This document shows, one piece after another, positions 42,001-51,533 of a DNA stretch of 64,000 bases. Origin of the DNA: Nitzschia sp. pyKryTriq1 (Eukaryota > Bacillariophyta > Bacillariophyceae > Bacillariales > Bacillariaceae); the NCBI GenBank assembly GCA_956465555.1, contig OY101119.1, positions 434,001-498,000 of the forward strand. Direction: 5' to 3'. Position numbers and translations under genes: made by a program. The notes beneath the pieces were generated by a model. The model made no database searches. It worked only from the letters and a program-made list of their open reading frames with translations, and had not been told where the DNA came from. The number at the start of each line of letters is the position of its first letter. Within the stretch, counting starts at the first letter, position 1.

Positions 42001-42535
42001 ATTGGCGATGCAGAACCGCACTGCCTCGAATGATTCGATGTCCCCCTCGGCACGTACCGTTGATAGTGGAGCAACCGAAAGCTTTAGTTGCTCGGACTCA
42101 TCAGCGAAGGAAAATTTAGAGTTGGAAGCCCTCGATGAGACTCCTCTCCAAAGTTCAGGACGAAAGTCTCACAAAATGAGCATTGCGGAACGCTGGACTC
42201 GCAAACACCACAAGGAGGACGAAAAGACGATCGACGAGAATTTGGTATTCCAGGTTGGCGAATCGGCTTCCCAGATATTGGCAACTGATTCACATGACTC
42301 GGAGGACAGAAAGTATGAAGAGAAGAAGCGCCAAGAATGCATTAGTCGTTGGGCAAACCAGAACGCTCTGCTTAAGTCTGACAAAACCGACAACGACCTT
42401 GAGAATGAATCAGACGTCGGAGCGGTAATGGACTACCGTAACAAAACACGTCAACAATATTTAAGTCGCTGGGCTAGCAAGCCTGGTGAAAACACAGAAG
42501 AAGAATCGCTCTCACCTTCTCCGCATAATTTGTAA
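36083..42535 (+). CDS. Giant formin (FH2) with CCDC53-like repeats and PH-like domain
   Basis: A single exon of 2150 residues. Residues 1-890 are mostly disordered and Ser/Lys-rich. Residues about 899-950 repeat a P-I-D-L-T/A unit four times. Residues about 966-1075 look like a PH/GRAM fold. Four repeats of about 35 residues follow at about 1153, 1216, 1276 and 1335, each with K-M-L-x-[LM]-x-I-P-x-E-A-V-x-H-K-M, close to the WASH-complex subunit CCDC53 motif. The FH2 domain lies at about 1387-1690, with FHWKPLE, the DLTRANNLAITLKAF lasso-post signature and GNRMNGD...GFKLDFLPRL. FH2 dimers nucleate and elongate actin filaments. No proline-rich FH1 segment is seen before FH2, which is unusual. 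The C-terminus has repeats of R-W (ISRWANQ, LSRWASK). The FH2 call is firm. Confidence 0.88.
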   Translation: MAARSSRFTHVSLGSLEDKIQLSGRQLQLLEQRRQRLDNKNNNSSSNGNNMLYNKLMSTNTTNSRLEPVKEPVGNDHRSLGLEGTETAPTTSWGSSASETSSAVASRNSGTKVSVAGSRSSAGAKEPQKAFYGQEVLRPTKERKKFYDDEGASYYESMSEASKSSIVSALSGKNLETASTALTEGLTKSSSHESSRLSEANIEPEAASEAPPAKESVHSNGTHKEIDMKAHLKKRLLANMAEKRKDQGKSVVPLTKSQDKRQSLGLNRPKNNSASDDHQRAFLRNLMQSAYRPKEEPPKPKLALPKRESAANSVTRSGTTSSSASAEDKAIMRKVLERSRKKKASSNHSRSQSFVKASTSRMKKMLTPRRSPRSQTSDESANDERSFVEPRRSLTPQKMHRSPARKAPRREKSNRSSPRLLTAVSRWSGGGSRADDEAESPKETIKRDISESSTTEDMSDSGKLSVGNLEFPSNKTAPSGEMSENAQIAVRIQRQATDVSALSRKSSVELAVETPLQRCLKESMTFDDECASNRYSIMSCPSMLNEDEVEIEVSKSHARAVTESLMEPVDLDSPKLHLTDNFKSSPKANMPPAISECAELETTVDEEEPEGYAEFVATLKAEVAGSHSLLWESFHGLFHENEAPRPLSTQTTSRFDDKTKDVVKNMSTWVKKNHPVVCTSGAQLANDKTVRENPVTTPVFGQHLLRSSKDSPHGSVNSNFDGYDSDKENGAAIMQVPSTDASSINGGGVEIEVTLGQFVRKSVSNVLEKNRPVIKPLKGVMKHNTFKPIVASQVTPQNGAMTTTDGAPWSGVKLRSVTDANKSEASNSSIPSSWAKVKLRPVSVKSEHTKKSEGLTTAEQDDEADDSSNFRRILVSKKKPAGESSAKKQTPKKTDEPDVIEIIDLANAPSTEENPIDLANVPSNEEDPIDLTTKSNEDMPIDLTCAATPKTVTDLQSRADTKATGVTIDGSVLVSLAPEPNSEPVKILIGKRGLVKIRSKPGETKARVIWRLDLEDVRSALLDLASFKVKLLLDSSDDNKDLAFSTSEQCMRFANALHEMTSAATPEDLTEAVSLAEESVFVEQLNEEEQRVLEEFRQNKKEAEALAPLFPIDTSERPMSVINASASGLSSPLSEISGPGSALSSADLRIAQSFQKMLKLGIPKEAVRHKMYKEDIDAKIVDFVLGAEGGVEASSTNEDVSGIEPLDAEEEKLAAGYKRMLAMRIPPEAVRHKMEKDGVDNKIVRAVFGEVAHEPKDASHELGSETTLSVDEENVAASYRKMLKMMIPVEAVEHKMKKDEVDPKIIAAVVGKPKPDPVPTKSSVPTLSDEEESVASSYRKQLGLRIPKEAIRQKMESEGISRKIIASVLGEQLTVEDTKKGSMKKGKQGFHWKPLEPTENLKNSVWSKASFDSGFLDDDATISSHVEQFQKKPETDDASRATVKSSSSSKDKAKLIDLTRANNLAITLKAFSEFPQQELAQIIEFVDPFAKIKGDRALFMKDLLPASAEIKVIKSYKGDEDRLVPAEKWFRQIIHIKRIEEKIHVLRTMESFRNEAIALGETFLRLANVCNQVMNSEKLPDLLEMVRQIGNRMNGDGGQEAAGFKLDFLPRLAQTKGSDKKTTALDLVVMIFNQRGHREALLLSNDFPDCFEASRMQVGELMSDVGMLSAAIRKCQKELDHLKKEAGKPSCTRSTIPSDSHSDSGVDKATANKSTRSIEDEVRTEVSNMHEELFAKRAEFIKSALNKSQPSDECSPSARQVEAHSKSPRYSSEKSYSQEGAINRIEKFIEEAQITFHELEANRDRAIAACKEFAEFFCESGGEKMAPTLLGILSEFANNLNKALQKYDHQQRAEARKKANQEKNPQNNEQVDSAKSHNKSARSSTHTEKKSLVLMVNEMLKIAGDKQKADFIKGVVYEHPDSRLQQIYEAEKALGKPIGSPATARRNILHSIEQRRHLNGPHDDSQVALSELALAMQNRTASNDSMSPSARTVDSGATESFSCSDSSAKENLELEALDETPLQSSGRKSHKMSIAERWTRKHHKEDEKTIDENLVFQVGESASQILATDSHDSEDRKYEEKKRQECISRWANQNALLKSDKTDNDLENESDVGAVMDYRNKTRQQYLSRWASKPGENTEEESLSPSPHNL

Positions 42536-42587
42536 AGTAAGCGATGTTGTAAAAATAAAAAAGAATGAACACATAACAAGTTCCTGA

Positions 42588-43823
42588 TCATTTGTTGTAG
42601 TCTGCTAGTACTAGCCGACCCGTGCGGCCAATGATTCCGTCCGCCGCACCGATCTCCGCTGCTCTATTAACCACAAGCGATCGCCTCTTTGGTGAAGCGT
42701 CCGCGGTAGTCGGCGAGACAGGATGATTCCATAGAACAGAAGTCGGGGAGACCTCCTGGTGGGGGTTCCTCCCACGAATCGGGGCTATCGGCGACGTTAA
42801 CGTAGAAAATGGAAATTGTACCATGAATGAAGCTGGGGGGACCCCTCGCCGGGACCTATCAGAAGACCGCTCGAAAATCTGCTTCGGTGTCTCGTCCTCG
42901 TGGGGAGCCAACTTTTGCTGCTGCAGGTGGGACGTCGAGGAGGTACTTTTTGCATGATTCACGTAATGATCACTTAGTTCCTTCACCACTTGACTCCCCG
43001 CTTCTTCTTGAATGCAAGCAGTAGGATCATACCAGCCCTCCTCGTCTACTGCTAGAAGATTTCCAATCGAAGAAGCCTCACTGCTAGTATCATTCACTGA
43101 TGAATCTTCCCCCACCACTTCTTCTTGCTTCGCCACTTCAATAGTTGCTCTCTGTGGCTTGCACAATGGAAGGGTTGGCGATTCCTCCTCCATTCTTCTT
43201 TGAGTGGAGCGAGAGGATTTCTTATCCTTCTTCACTCCCCCCTGCTGACCTCGTGGACTCAAATCTCCTACACCCAGAGGCAATTCAAACAACCACTGCG
43301 TAGTAGAATCGAGAGAGTGCGAAGGGAGGTGGAGGGATGAATAACTTCGACAGGAAGGTCCACCTCCCGGAAACTTTTTGAGCAGCCGCTTCTTCTTGCT
43401 CTTCTTCGTTGGAACCGGCGATATTGTAGTACGGTGATGAAATGTCTTGTCCAAGTACTGGTGCTGTTGTGTTCTTGCTGTGGTATCGTGTTCTGGCTTC
43501 TTGCAGTAGTACTCGTCTTGAGTTCTTGAGGGTTTGTGTGGTAGAGTGAAATCTGATTCGGTGCAAGTCCGCCGCCGGCGCATTGAGCCCTCTATCGAAT
43601 CCCACCGAGAGGAGCAGCTTCCCTCGTCGGCTAAGAACGGCGGAGGGAAACATAGCGTGTTGAGGGCAGAAAGACTCCGCGAAAACCTTTCCGTATTATT
43701 GCTGTCTCTGTCGCTAAAGAGGTAGTCGTCGCCCAAGGGAATGTGAGCATTGTCCACTACCACCGTGATATTCTTGCTTTCCGAAATCAGCATGGAAAAG
43801 TAGGACTGTAGAGCTGGAGTCAT
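42588..43823 (-). CDS. Ser/Lys-rich disordered protein, unknown
   Basis: A single exon of 411 residues from the ATG at 43823. The gene converges on the formin gene with a 52-base gap. The first 30 residues look ordered (SYFSMLISESKNITVVVDN). The rest is polar with basic clusters (KKSKKKRLLKKF), many Ser-Pro sites (DLSPRG, VSPTS) and an acidic piece (EEGWYDPTACIQEEAG). No domain is recognised, and no signal peptide or membrane helix is visible. Ser-Pro density suggests phosphorylation, but that is a guess. Confidence 0.6.
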   Translation of the reverse strand: MTPALQSYFSMLISESKNITVVVDNAHIPLGDDYLFSDRDSNNTERFSRSLSALNTLCFPPPFLADEGSCSSRWDSIEGSMRRRRTCTESDFTLPHKPSRTQDEYYCKKPEHDTTARTQQHQYLDKTFHHRTTISPVPTKKSKKKRLLKKFPGGGPSCRSYSSLHLPSHSLDSTTQWLFELPLGVGDLSPRGQQGGVKKDKKSSRSTQRRMEEESPTLPLCKPQRATIEVAKQEEVVGEDSSVNDTSSEASSIGNLLAVDEEGWYDPTACIQEEAGSQVVKELSDHYVNHAKSTSSTSHLQQQKLAPHEDETPKQIFERSSDRSRRGVPPASFMVQFPFSTLTSPIAPIRGRNPHQEVSPTSVLWNHPVSPTTADASPKRRSLVVNRAAEIGAADGIIGRTGRLVLADYNK

Positions 43824-44930
43824 AATGGAAGTTGACGATATCTCGTTTGTTGTAGATGTTTGTGTTTTTATGTTTTGCTGTGAAAAAGCAACGGATAGTG
43901 ATGGGCATCTGTTTCAATCTCCTCCGTTTTAGGAGAAAGAACTAGAGGAGTAAGAGTTCGTATTCGGTCTGCGAATTTGTGAAGCGTTACAAGACACTGA
44001 CTTGCTTTCTCCTGCCTTGGTTTCTTTTTTCTTGGGGGGTGCGTGGTCCAGCTTCGAGAAGAATCGAGAAGCCGTTGTCGATTTCGTGGTTCATCAATCG
44101 TATCTGGAGCTTTGAGAAGGCAGTGATGGCACTTTATTTAGGGAGACGAATGCAAAAACTTCAATAGGAATCTGTTTCATGACGATCCAATATGTGAATT
44201 GGATCCGCAAAATCATGAGGCAATAGTGGGGCCAAGACTCAAAATGTTCTCCCACTTCCTTTTAAAATCGGGGCTATTGTGTTCGAGGTGATACGACTAT
44301 TCTCTGCACGTGTTCCTAAGGTATTCAGATTTATGGCCGTGAACCCCGACATCATCAGCGCTTCTATGCTACGAAGTTGTTTTTGATGTTCGTTTTTAAT
44401 ATATGCTGACCAAAAGCGCGAAAACACGTAGTAGCGCACGTACATAGAACCTGGTAGGAGTCTGTCCTACCACCGAAATTCTGCGCATTTTAGCGCGTCA
44501 AAATCACGTGTTAATTTGTTTTATTCTTTAACAAACAAATGAAGGCGAGACAGCCGTGTATTTTACTACCATCGTGATCAGCGCGTTTTGCGCTACCGCA
44601 GTGCAAAATTAACACGGCTATCTCTCATTTTTTGAAAACTCGATCATCACGGAGAATTATCACGCAGTCTGGCCGCTGCCAGACAAATAAATCACCTCAA
44701 CCAAATTTTGTAGGGAGTTCTGCGTTGAGTTTTGTACCAGGCCACGCGCGGTCCACGCGAAGGATCCCATACTTTAGTACAGCACATAATATTGTTTGTG
44801 AGGGTCTGTTGTGTGCTGTCTACTACTAGTAGTAGTACCGTACATGCAGTACCGGCACAGCACGTACTTGTATATCCTAGCTCTCGCTTATCTTGCCATG
44901 TTTCTTTTCTGCCTAATTTCTCCTATGCTT
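43824..44930. other. Intergenic with imperfect inverted repeats
   Basis: 1.1 kb upstream of the 42588-43823 gene. Around 44480-44632 there are overlapping inverted repeats, for example 44541-44559 against 44612-44630 (17 of 19 bases can pair) and 44507-44518 against 44604-44616. A CTACTAGTAGTAGTA run lies at 44820-44836. No coding region was recognised. A small eroded non-autonomous element is possible. Confidence 0.4.
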
Positions 44931-46508
44931 CTAATAACTACCGGTAGGTCTTTTCTTCGTGCCTTTGAAAGAAGAAATACAGCACTCCTCTTGTTCCCCT
45001 TCGAGGACAAAGCGACCTTCCTTCCGTTTCGATTCTTCTTCTAGTATCGGTGGCGGCGGCAATACGTCATTAGCCAACGCTATCTTGATTTCTACTTTCC
45101 CCATCTCTATGTCACTACTAGTGGCACCCCAGTTGGTGCCAGGAGGTTGTGCTGTACAGCTGTTCGGGCTGATGCGGCAGGAGTAAGAGTCACCAAGCAG
45201 CAGCCCACCAACACCGCTTGGGCTGTTTCGTTTCAACGTGCTTGCAAGATGATGATCATCATCAAGGCCTTGATGAAAACCATGATAATTCGTAACATGT
45301 TGAGATGATGGAAAGCGAGAAAATGTCCCCCTGTTTCCCATCGAAAAAAGCGATATTGGAGGACCCAACAGATCATCGCCGCTATCTCTTTCCGAAGTTT
45401 TCTTTTCATTGTCGCATACGATTTCTGAAACTAATTCGCCAATCGATTTGTGGGCTCCTTGTGCAGGGGACACTTGTATACGGGCTGGAAGAGCAATCGG
45501 ATGGTCCCTTCCACCCACCTTCGTCGGAGAAAAGAGATCCTTCGCAGATGTCGGAAAGGTATGGATAGGCCATTTCGTCGATGACTCTCGTTTCACCATT
45601 TCTTCCAGAGATTCAATTTTCTCTTGCGATACCTTGCGTTCAGGTTGCGATGCTTGACACCTACCGCCAGAATTGGATGTGGTATCCAAGAGTTGTCGAG
45701 GATGTCTTTCCTGGTGAGTTCTTCTTGTTTCTCTAGCATTTCCGTCTTTCACAGTCCCTTTTCTTCTCCCAATAAAATTACCGGTACTTCGCACCGTCCT
45801 GGACCTTGTGAGCTTCACTCTTTGTTGCTGGATAAGCCTGCTCGAATCGCGACGCCCGCTCCTTGAATCTTCACTCGACGTCGTCTCGTTTCTTCCTCCT
45901 ATTTTTCTACCCGAATCCACGGGCATGCTTGAGACTCGTTGGAGGACTTTCCGTCTCCCGCTCTCTCCTGACGAATCATCAGCTTCAAGCATATTTGCTG
46001 ATGGCGGCACGAGGATGTCATCAAGGGATTGATAGAACTCACGTTCTGGTGGTGTTCGATCAGTGGACAAATACATTGGTGAATGAGGAAGGTCTTCTTC
46101 TTCTAGTGGGACATCGAGTCTGCTTTGTCGCCCAGGCCCTTCAAGGTGTTCTTGTCCGATATTAAAAAAATCGGGATCGATCCTATTGTCATAGCGAGCA
46201 AGAGATACATATGGCTCAGATTTCTCCCCGCTTGTGCTGGGCTGCAGAGTGCGGAGAGGTAATGACGGAGACAATTCACCAATCATTAAACCCGAAGAGG
46301 CCTTGAAACGCTGTTGCGACGGGGAGATGATCTCGGGGTTGCTATCGAGCAAGGGCATCACAAAGCTGTCCGGGATGGACTCCTGCTTTGCGTTGTCGTC
46401 CTCCAATAACAACGCGTCCACCCCTTTCACAAGATCCTTCATGAAGGAACCCAGTGGCGACGGAAACGTGCTGAGCGGATGACATTTTTCGTCCATCACT
46501 AAACACAT
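44931..46508 (-). CDS. Ser/Arg-rich disordered protein, unknown
   Basis: A single exon of 525 residues. The ATG at 46508 is the first; a second at 46496 (MDEKCHPL) would also serve. Residues 15-45 look helical (LGSFMKDLVKGVDALLLEDD). The rest is polar with R-x-x-S sites (VLQRVSSMP, LTRSRTVRST). Near residues 465-490 is a patterned segment (DIEMGKVEIKIALANDVLP), followed by PPPPILEEE. No family is recognised. It belongs to the run of four single-exon disordered genes on the minus strand between 42.6 and 54.1 kb. Confidence 0.6.
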   Translation of the reverse strand: MCLVMDEKCHPLSTFPSPLGSFMKDLVKGVDALLLEDDNAKQESIPDSFVMPLLDSNPEIISPSQQRFKASSGLMIGELSPSLPLRTLQPSTSGEKSEPYVSLARYDNRIDPDFFNIGQEHLEGPGRQSRLDVPLEEEDLPHSPMYLSTDRTPPEREFYQSLDDILVPPSANMLEADDSSGESGRRKVLQRVSSMPVDSGRKIGGRNETTSSEDSRSGRRDSSRLIQQQRVKLTRSRTVRSTGNFIGRRKGTVKDGNARETRRTHQERHPRQLLDTTSNSGGRCQASQPERKVSQEKIESLEEMVKRESSTKWPIHTFPTSAKDLFSPTKVGGRDHPIALPARIQVSPAQGAHKSIGELVSEIVCDNEKKTSERDSGDDLLGPPISLFSMGNRGTFSRFPSSQHVTNYHGFHQGLDDDHHLASTLKRNSPSGVGGLLLGDSYSCRISPNSCTAQPPGTNWGATSSDIEMGKVEIKIALANDVLPPPPILEEESKRKEGRFVLEGEQEECCISSFKGTKKRPTGSY

Positions 46509-47694
46509 TACAGGATAACCAAATTATACTTCCAAGTGGGAGGGATGTGGGGTTTCCTGCTTCTTCCTATGCTGAATTTAATCACATGCGTATTCAATAT
46601 TCCTTTGCTTTTTTGTGGTTTCTCTAGTGAAATCTCGAAGAATCGTCTCGAGAAACATCATCACCCTTCGCACTTTTCCCCGGTTCATTCTCGTTGCAGT
46701 TACTAGTTAGTTGTTGTTGCGAATTGCATTCGACTCGCCGTATTTACGTGGATTGATAGTGCAAACACGAATTTTATCTGTGAACCATATATAGCAGCAG
46801 TGAACTACCATCTACGCAACCTTTCATTTGATTTAAAGAACGCGGTCAGAATTCTAAGAAGTTGAGTGATGTATGCATTTACAGTATTTATTCCTGCCGC
46901 GAGATGAACAAAGGCAATAATATGCCTATTGGGAAAAGAAAACGTCAATTGTGCTCCAACATGTGCCCTCATGTGAAAACTGCATGCATCATATCATCCA
47001 ATTCAATAGCAGCGTCTAGTAACAACCCTGCATACAACAAAGGAGCGCTTCGCCCTTGGAACATGCATGATGATCTTGCCATCCAAGTTCAAGTGCTTTC
47101 TGTTCGAAGAAGTACATTCGGCGGCGGCGCTATGCTTCATACTTTCATCATCGGGCGGGAAGTCTTCATTCTGCGAACCTATCAGGTACTGTACCTGGTA
47201 CCGTCAACCGGCGGTACCGGTACTGGTACTATTGTACTACCACCTGTACCGGTACAGTACGGGTAAAGTACTACTACACACAGTACCAGGGGTACTGGTA
47301 CTCTTGTACTCTGTATCGAGTGTTGTTCTCTCCCATTCTTATTACGTTTTACGAGTAGAATACTCTAGAGTAGCTCCAGAATATGATGATGGGCTCGATT
47401 CATACGACGGAAGAAGGAGCACAACCAGTACTGTGCTGCAGTTTGCAGTCGGGAGTAGTACTAATAGTCTTTAGAAGGCGACTGCATGAGCAGTATGCCT
47501 CTAAAACTCGTGTTTGATCTACTAGCTGGTGGAGTAGTAGCTACTAGGTTCACCAGATTGAAATTTGCGGGGAATTTCAACAGTAGGATAGACTTAGATG
47601 GCGGCATTTGTCTAGCATCGTAGACTATGCTGTACGAGTAGATGCAACCAGTCGATCGAAACGATCGCAGCTTCTTTCGACTGTGCTTATCCTC
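46509..47694. other. Intergenic with GTAC island
   Basis: 1.2 kb without a credible gene. Open frames near 46862-47474 cross a repeat island and show no domain. The island is listed next. Confidence 0.4.
47184..47310. repeat. GTAC/CCGG palindrome island
   Basis: GGTACTGTACCTGGTACC, GGTACCGGTACTGGTAC, TACCGGTACAGTAC and GTACCAGGGGTACTGGTAC occur within 130 bases. It is the same motif group as at 6314-6600. Confidence 0.8.
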
Positions 47695-48990
47695 CTATTC
47701 GGCATCAGTGAAAAACAATACCGGAGGAGGCGACAGCAGATCCCACACTGAAGTCAGATCAGCATCCTCTTTCTTGGATTTTCTCCCTTTTTTGTTCCTG
47801 CCTTCGTTTTTCTTTGAAGCTGGTGTGACGGGACTGTCCGAAGGTGGACTTGCCGGTGTACTAGTTGACGAGGATCGTACTACATCTTCGTTTGTCACAG
47901 TGATGCTGACTTGGGCATCTTCTGCCTTGCCGTTTCCCACCATAGTTTCGGACCCCTCGGAATGGTTTAGTTTGACCACATCACTGTCGTCGTCGTTGTG
48001 GCCTGTCATGGATGTCGTGTCGGCAATTATTTTTTCGATTTCTGCCACAGGACTGAGGAAAGACTCCATCGAGGCTGTCCGAGCCACCTCGGCAAAAGTA
48101 CACGAAATCCCATTTTCGCTAACTTTCATGGTTCCCGAAACTCCTTGAATTTCGCCATCGATATCGTAGACCTTCTTCATGCACCAAGTATCCGCTTTAG
48201 GGTCGTAGCTGGGAGCAACAGCATCGGAAGTACTAGTATCGATGAGCGGCAGTCCTAACAACTGCTTGACCTTTCGCATCAAATGGTCTTGGTGCACTAG
48301 AAATTCCGGCTCGTGGACATCAATGGTAGGTTCATCCCATACCCGTTTTACTCGCCAGGTATCTTCAGTCCTCGTCTCCTTCATGGTGCCATCTTCATCG
48401 TCTACGACCGATGGAGCAATCCAGACTGTTGGTCGCCCATGATGGTTCTTGTGGCTAGGCCTTCTTGATAATTGCTCTGGATCACATCCCTCTTCGAGTG
48501 GTTCTGTTTCTTCTTCTTCGTCATCAATCGTAGTATACAGTGACTCGTCGTCCGACCAATCATCAAAAGACCGCGATCGCCGCGGACACGCCAATGCCGT
48601 ATCCCGACGACGTGATGATGATGGCGCATAAAGCCCCTCTTTCGACCCATACGCACCAAATCGATCTTCAATCAGAGGCGCCAGTGGCAATTCCTGACCG
48701 TTTTCATCCACATATGTCGTCATCGTTATGCCATCCTCCTCCAAGTAGTACAAAGGCCGGCCTTCAATCGTATGATACGTGGGACCACCCCATCGGATCT
48801 TCATACTCGTCTGGACTCGTAGCTTGGAAAGTAGTTCTCCCCGTGTCATATGACCATTCTCGGTGGTCGTGGCGGCACGTACTTCTGCCACAGCCCCTCC
48901 TCCCCCAATGTCAACATCGTTATCATCTTCTGGAACGTCTACTACCACCTTATCGCACAAAAGTTCGCGGACTTTTCGTACCAACTCGTT

Positions 48991-49027
<37 letters not shown>

Positions 49028-50631
49028 CTGTTCTTTTTGACATCATGATGATTCGTATTCTTGTTCCGGTTCATTGTCTTTTCCGTGGCGATCAGTTGGA
49101 GTGCCAGATCGACAGCTGTCGTCGTGGTCGTCATTGTAATAATATTGTTGTTATTTTCAAAGACATGTCGTCGTTGCTTGACAGTATCATTCGATACTGC
49201 CCCCAGGGCTCGCAAGAACGATAGACGATTAGTAGAACTCGACGAAGAGCGACTACCGTCAGTACCACTTGCCGAGGAAGAACTTCTGGTAATGGGCGGC
49301 CATTTTCGCTTTAGCTTGGCGGGTATCAATTTCTCTTTGGGTGCCGGACGGATTCGTTCCAACGTATCCAGATCAATCCTCGTCGTGGTCGCCCAGGAAG
49401 AACGACCGGGCGACTGGGGTGGTGGTGGTGGTCGATACTGGTGCTGCTGCTCTTCTTGTAGTGCTACTTGTGATGCCGCCCGATGAGCCGCTTGAAAGGC
49501 AGGAGGTAAATCTTTGGGATCCAGTCTTTTCTTCCATGCCGATGATTTCTTTTCTTGGGATGCCACCTGCGATGGCTTGGGCGAGTGATAGTAGTACTCC
49601 TCAGTACGCGGATGACCGTCATCCTCGTCTTCTTCTTGACCTCCCAATAAGGGAGGAGCTGCTACCTCCATAATGGCTGTTTTGGGAACACCCGCCCCCC
49701 TCCACTTGCTACCACTCGACGGGGTAGTACTATCGGTCGTATCCGGAGTATTTGGTGCCGGAGATGATGACGACGAACAAAAGGATTGTTGTCCTCCCGG
49801 ACTATTGTTCAATAGTACTTCTTCGTGGCTTCCCAGCAGAGGCGGACGTATCGGCAGACTAATGCTATCTTTGATAGGGGATGTGTAGGACGCCCCAGCA
49901 GTAATCGAACCGGTAAAAGAAGTCATATCTTTTCTCGGTGATGCTCCTTCTTTGGGCTTCCAGGATCTTCGCTGCTGTCCCGACGCTCGAGTAGGAGTCA
50001 CAAACTCATCCGGTCGACCATATCCCGAAAAGGCCTGGTATTGTCCCGACTCAATCAGTAGACTACTCCTTGAAGTGCTCGAATGATGCGATGTATTGTT
50101 CAACGTATTGTTCAAAGATGATGCTACCAGCGGAGGCTTGAAAGTGGAGCTAGACAGTAGTTGTTGTAAGCGCAGGTCCTTGGAAGAGGTGGTGGCAGGA
50201 GCACTCTTTGGAACCACCATCGCTGCTGTACGAGACTTCTTCTTCTTCTTGGATGGAGTAGAAATCGTGGGTGTCAGGTATGTTGCTGCTGCTGCTGCTG
50301 CTGGAGGAGGAGGAGGAGGCGGTGGTAGTTTTCGTCGTTCCACATCGGGAGAATATGCAGAGGGATCCTCGGACGAGGGCGTTGCTGCAGAGGGCGTTGT
50401 TGCAGGATTAGATTCTTCCATATTAGCGGAGGCTGTCGCGGCAGTGTGATGGCAAGAGTCTTCTTCTGGCGGCGACGGCAGAGTAGTGTTGGATTGGTAC
50501 CGCCCATCGCCTACTTCGGAAGAGTTTGAGGGTTCTTCCATGAAAGTAGCTGTCGCCGAATGAGGTGGAATCGTCTTGGATGTCGACGATGATGCTGATG
50601 ATGCTGATTCTTCTTCTTCAGTCGTGTCCAT
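47695..50631 (-). CDS. 'DWSD' family disordered protein, member 1
   Basis: A single exon of 978 residues. I do not recognise the family. Most of it is Ser/Thr/Pro-rich and disordered, with a poly-Asp run coded by a CAT/ATG repeat (48992-49026). Islands of conserved sequence stand out because they recur, in the same order, in the neighbour at 51534-54116: DPKDLPPAFQ near 372, KRKWPPI, MKIRWGGP near 609, LIEDRFG, DDWSDDES near 689, WRVKRVWD near 758, LLGLP, WCMKKVYDIDGEI near 814, and LLSPPPV at the very C-terminus. The W-containing motifs look like one small folded unit broken by linkers. No signal peptide or membrane segment is seen. Confidence 0.7.
48992..49026 (+). repeat. (CAT)n trinucleotide repeat coding poly-Asp
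   Basis: About twelve CAT units lie inside the gene at 47695-50631. On its coding strand they read GAT and make a poly-Asp run. Length variation is likely. Confidence 0.85.
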
Positions 50632-51533
50632 GGTGATGGTGGCAGATTTGACCTAAAAGGCTGGCTTTTTATCAAACGCAATGGATGACAATAATAACCA
50701 ATGTGATCGATGATAGATAGATTGCTTGATATTAATAGATTGATTGGGCGGCGGTGATACCAGGTATTCAGAATCCAAAGAAGCCAGCATCGTCGCGACG
50801 ATGAAAATTTCGGATACGAGCGTACCAGGTACCGCCAGTCGGTGTTTGCGTAAGAGGAAAGTGCGCGGGCCGAGGGCAGCTTGCCATTTTTAATTATCTT
50901 AAAAAAAACAACTGCCTACTACCTGCGCTGCTGTGTACGAGTAAAGTTTGAGGACAGTTGTTTTTCATTCACGAATCGGAACTTTCATATGCCCCCATGG
51001 CCACATCATTTAAGGGACAACTTGAAATGTAAGCCTGTGATCGGCATGACGATCGTGGTTTGATCTTGCTACGACAAAGAGAAGACCGCTTGGACGGATG
51101 ATATGAATGACGATGATGACTTGGACGACTGTCGACAACGACGACTCCTCACTAACTCCTCGGACCATCAAGGACGGAGGTCCAACAGGAGGTCGACGTC
51201 TTTCGTAACGTTGACCCTGAAGTAAATCTTTCCTGCTAGTACCTGGTACCAGTACCTGTGCTCGTACCGCTACGGTAACATAGACCCTACCGTACTCGTC
51301 CGACACTAATTACTACTACTAGTAGAATATGATGCTTCCTCTGTGGGCGCCCCCCCCTCCCTATACTCTCTAGAGTAGAGCCACTACTAGAATAGAGTTT
51401 AGAGTTCCAAGTTGAAATCTAATAGAGAGGTGGAATGCTGTATACGTACAGATAGTTAGCAGCATAGTCTTACGATGATCAAATGCAAAAGAAGTAACAA
51501 TTTTGCTACTACTTGCTACTAACCCGAGTACTA
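50632..51533. other. Intergenic between tandem minus-strand genes
   Basis: This is the 5' flank of the gene starting at 50631 and the 3' flank of the one ending at 51534. It contains GTACC motifs near 50823-50835 and 51238-51275 and ACTACTACTAGTAG at 51312-51325. No gene is recognised. Confidence 0.4.
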
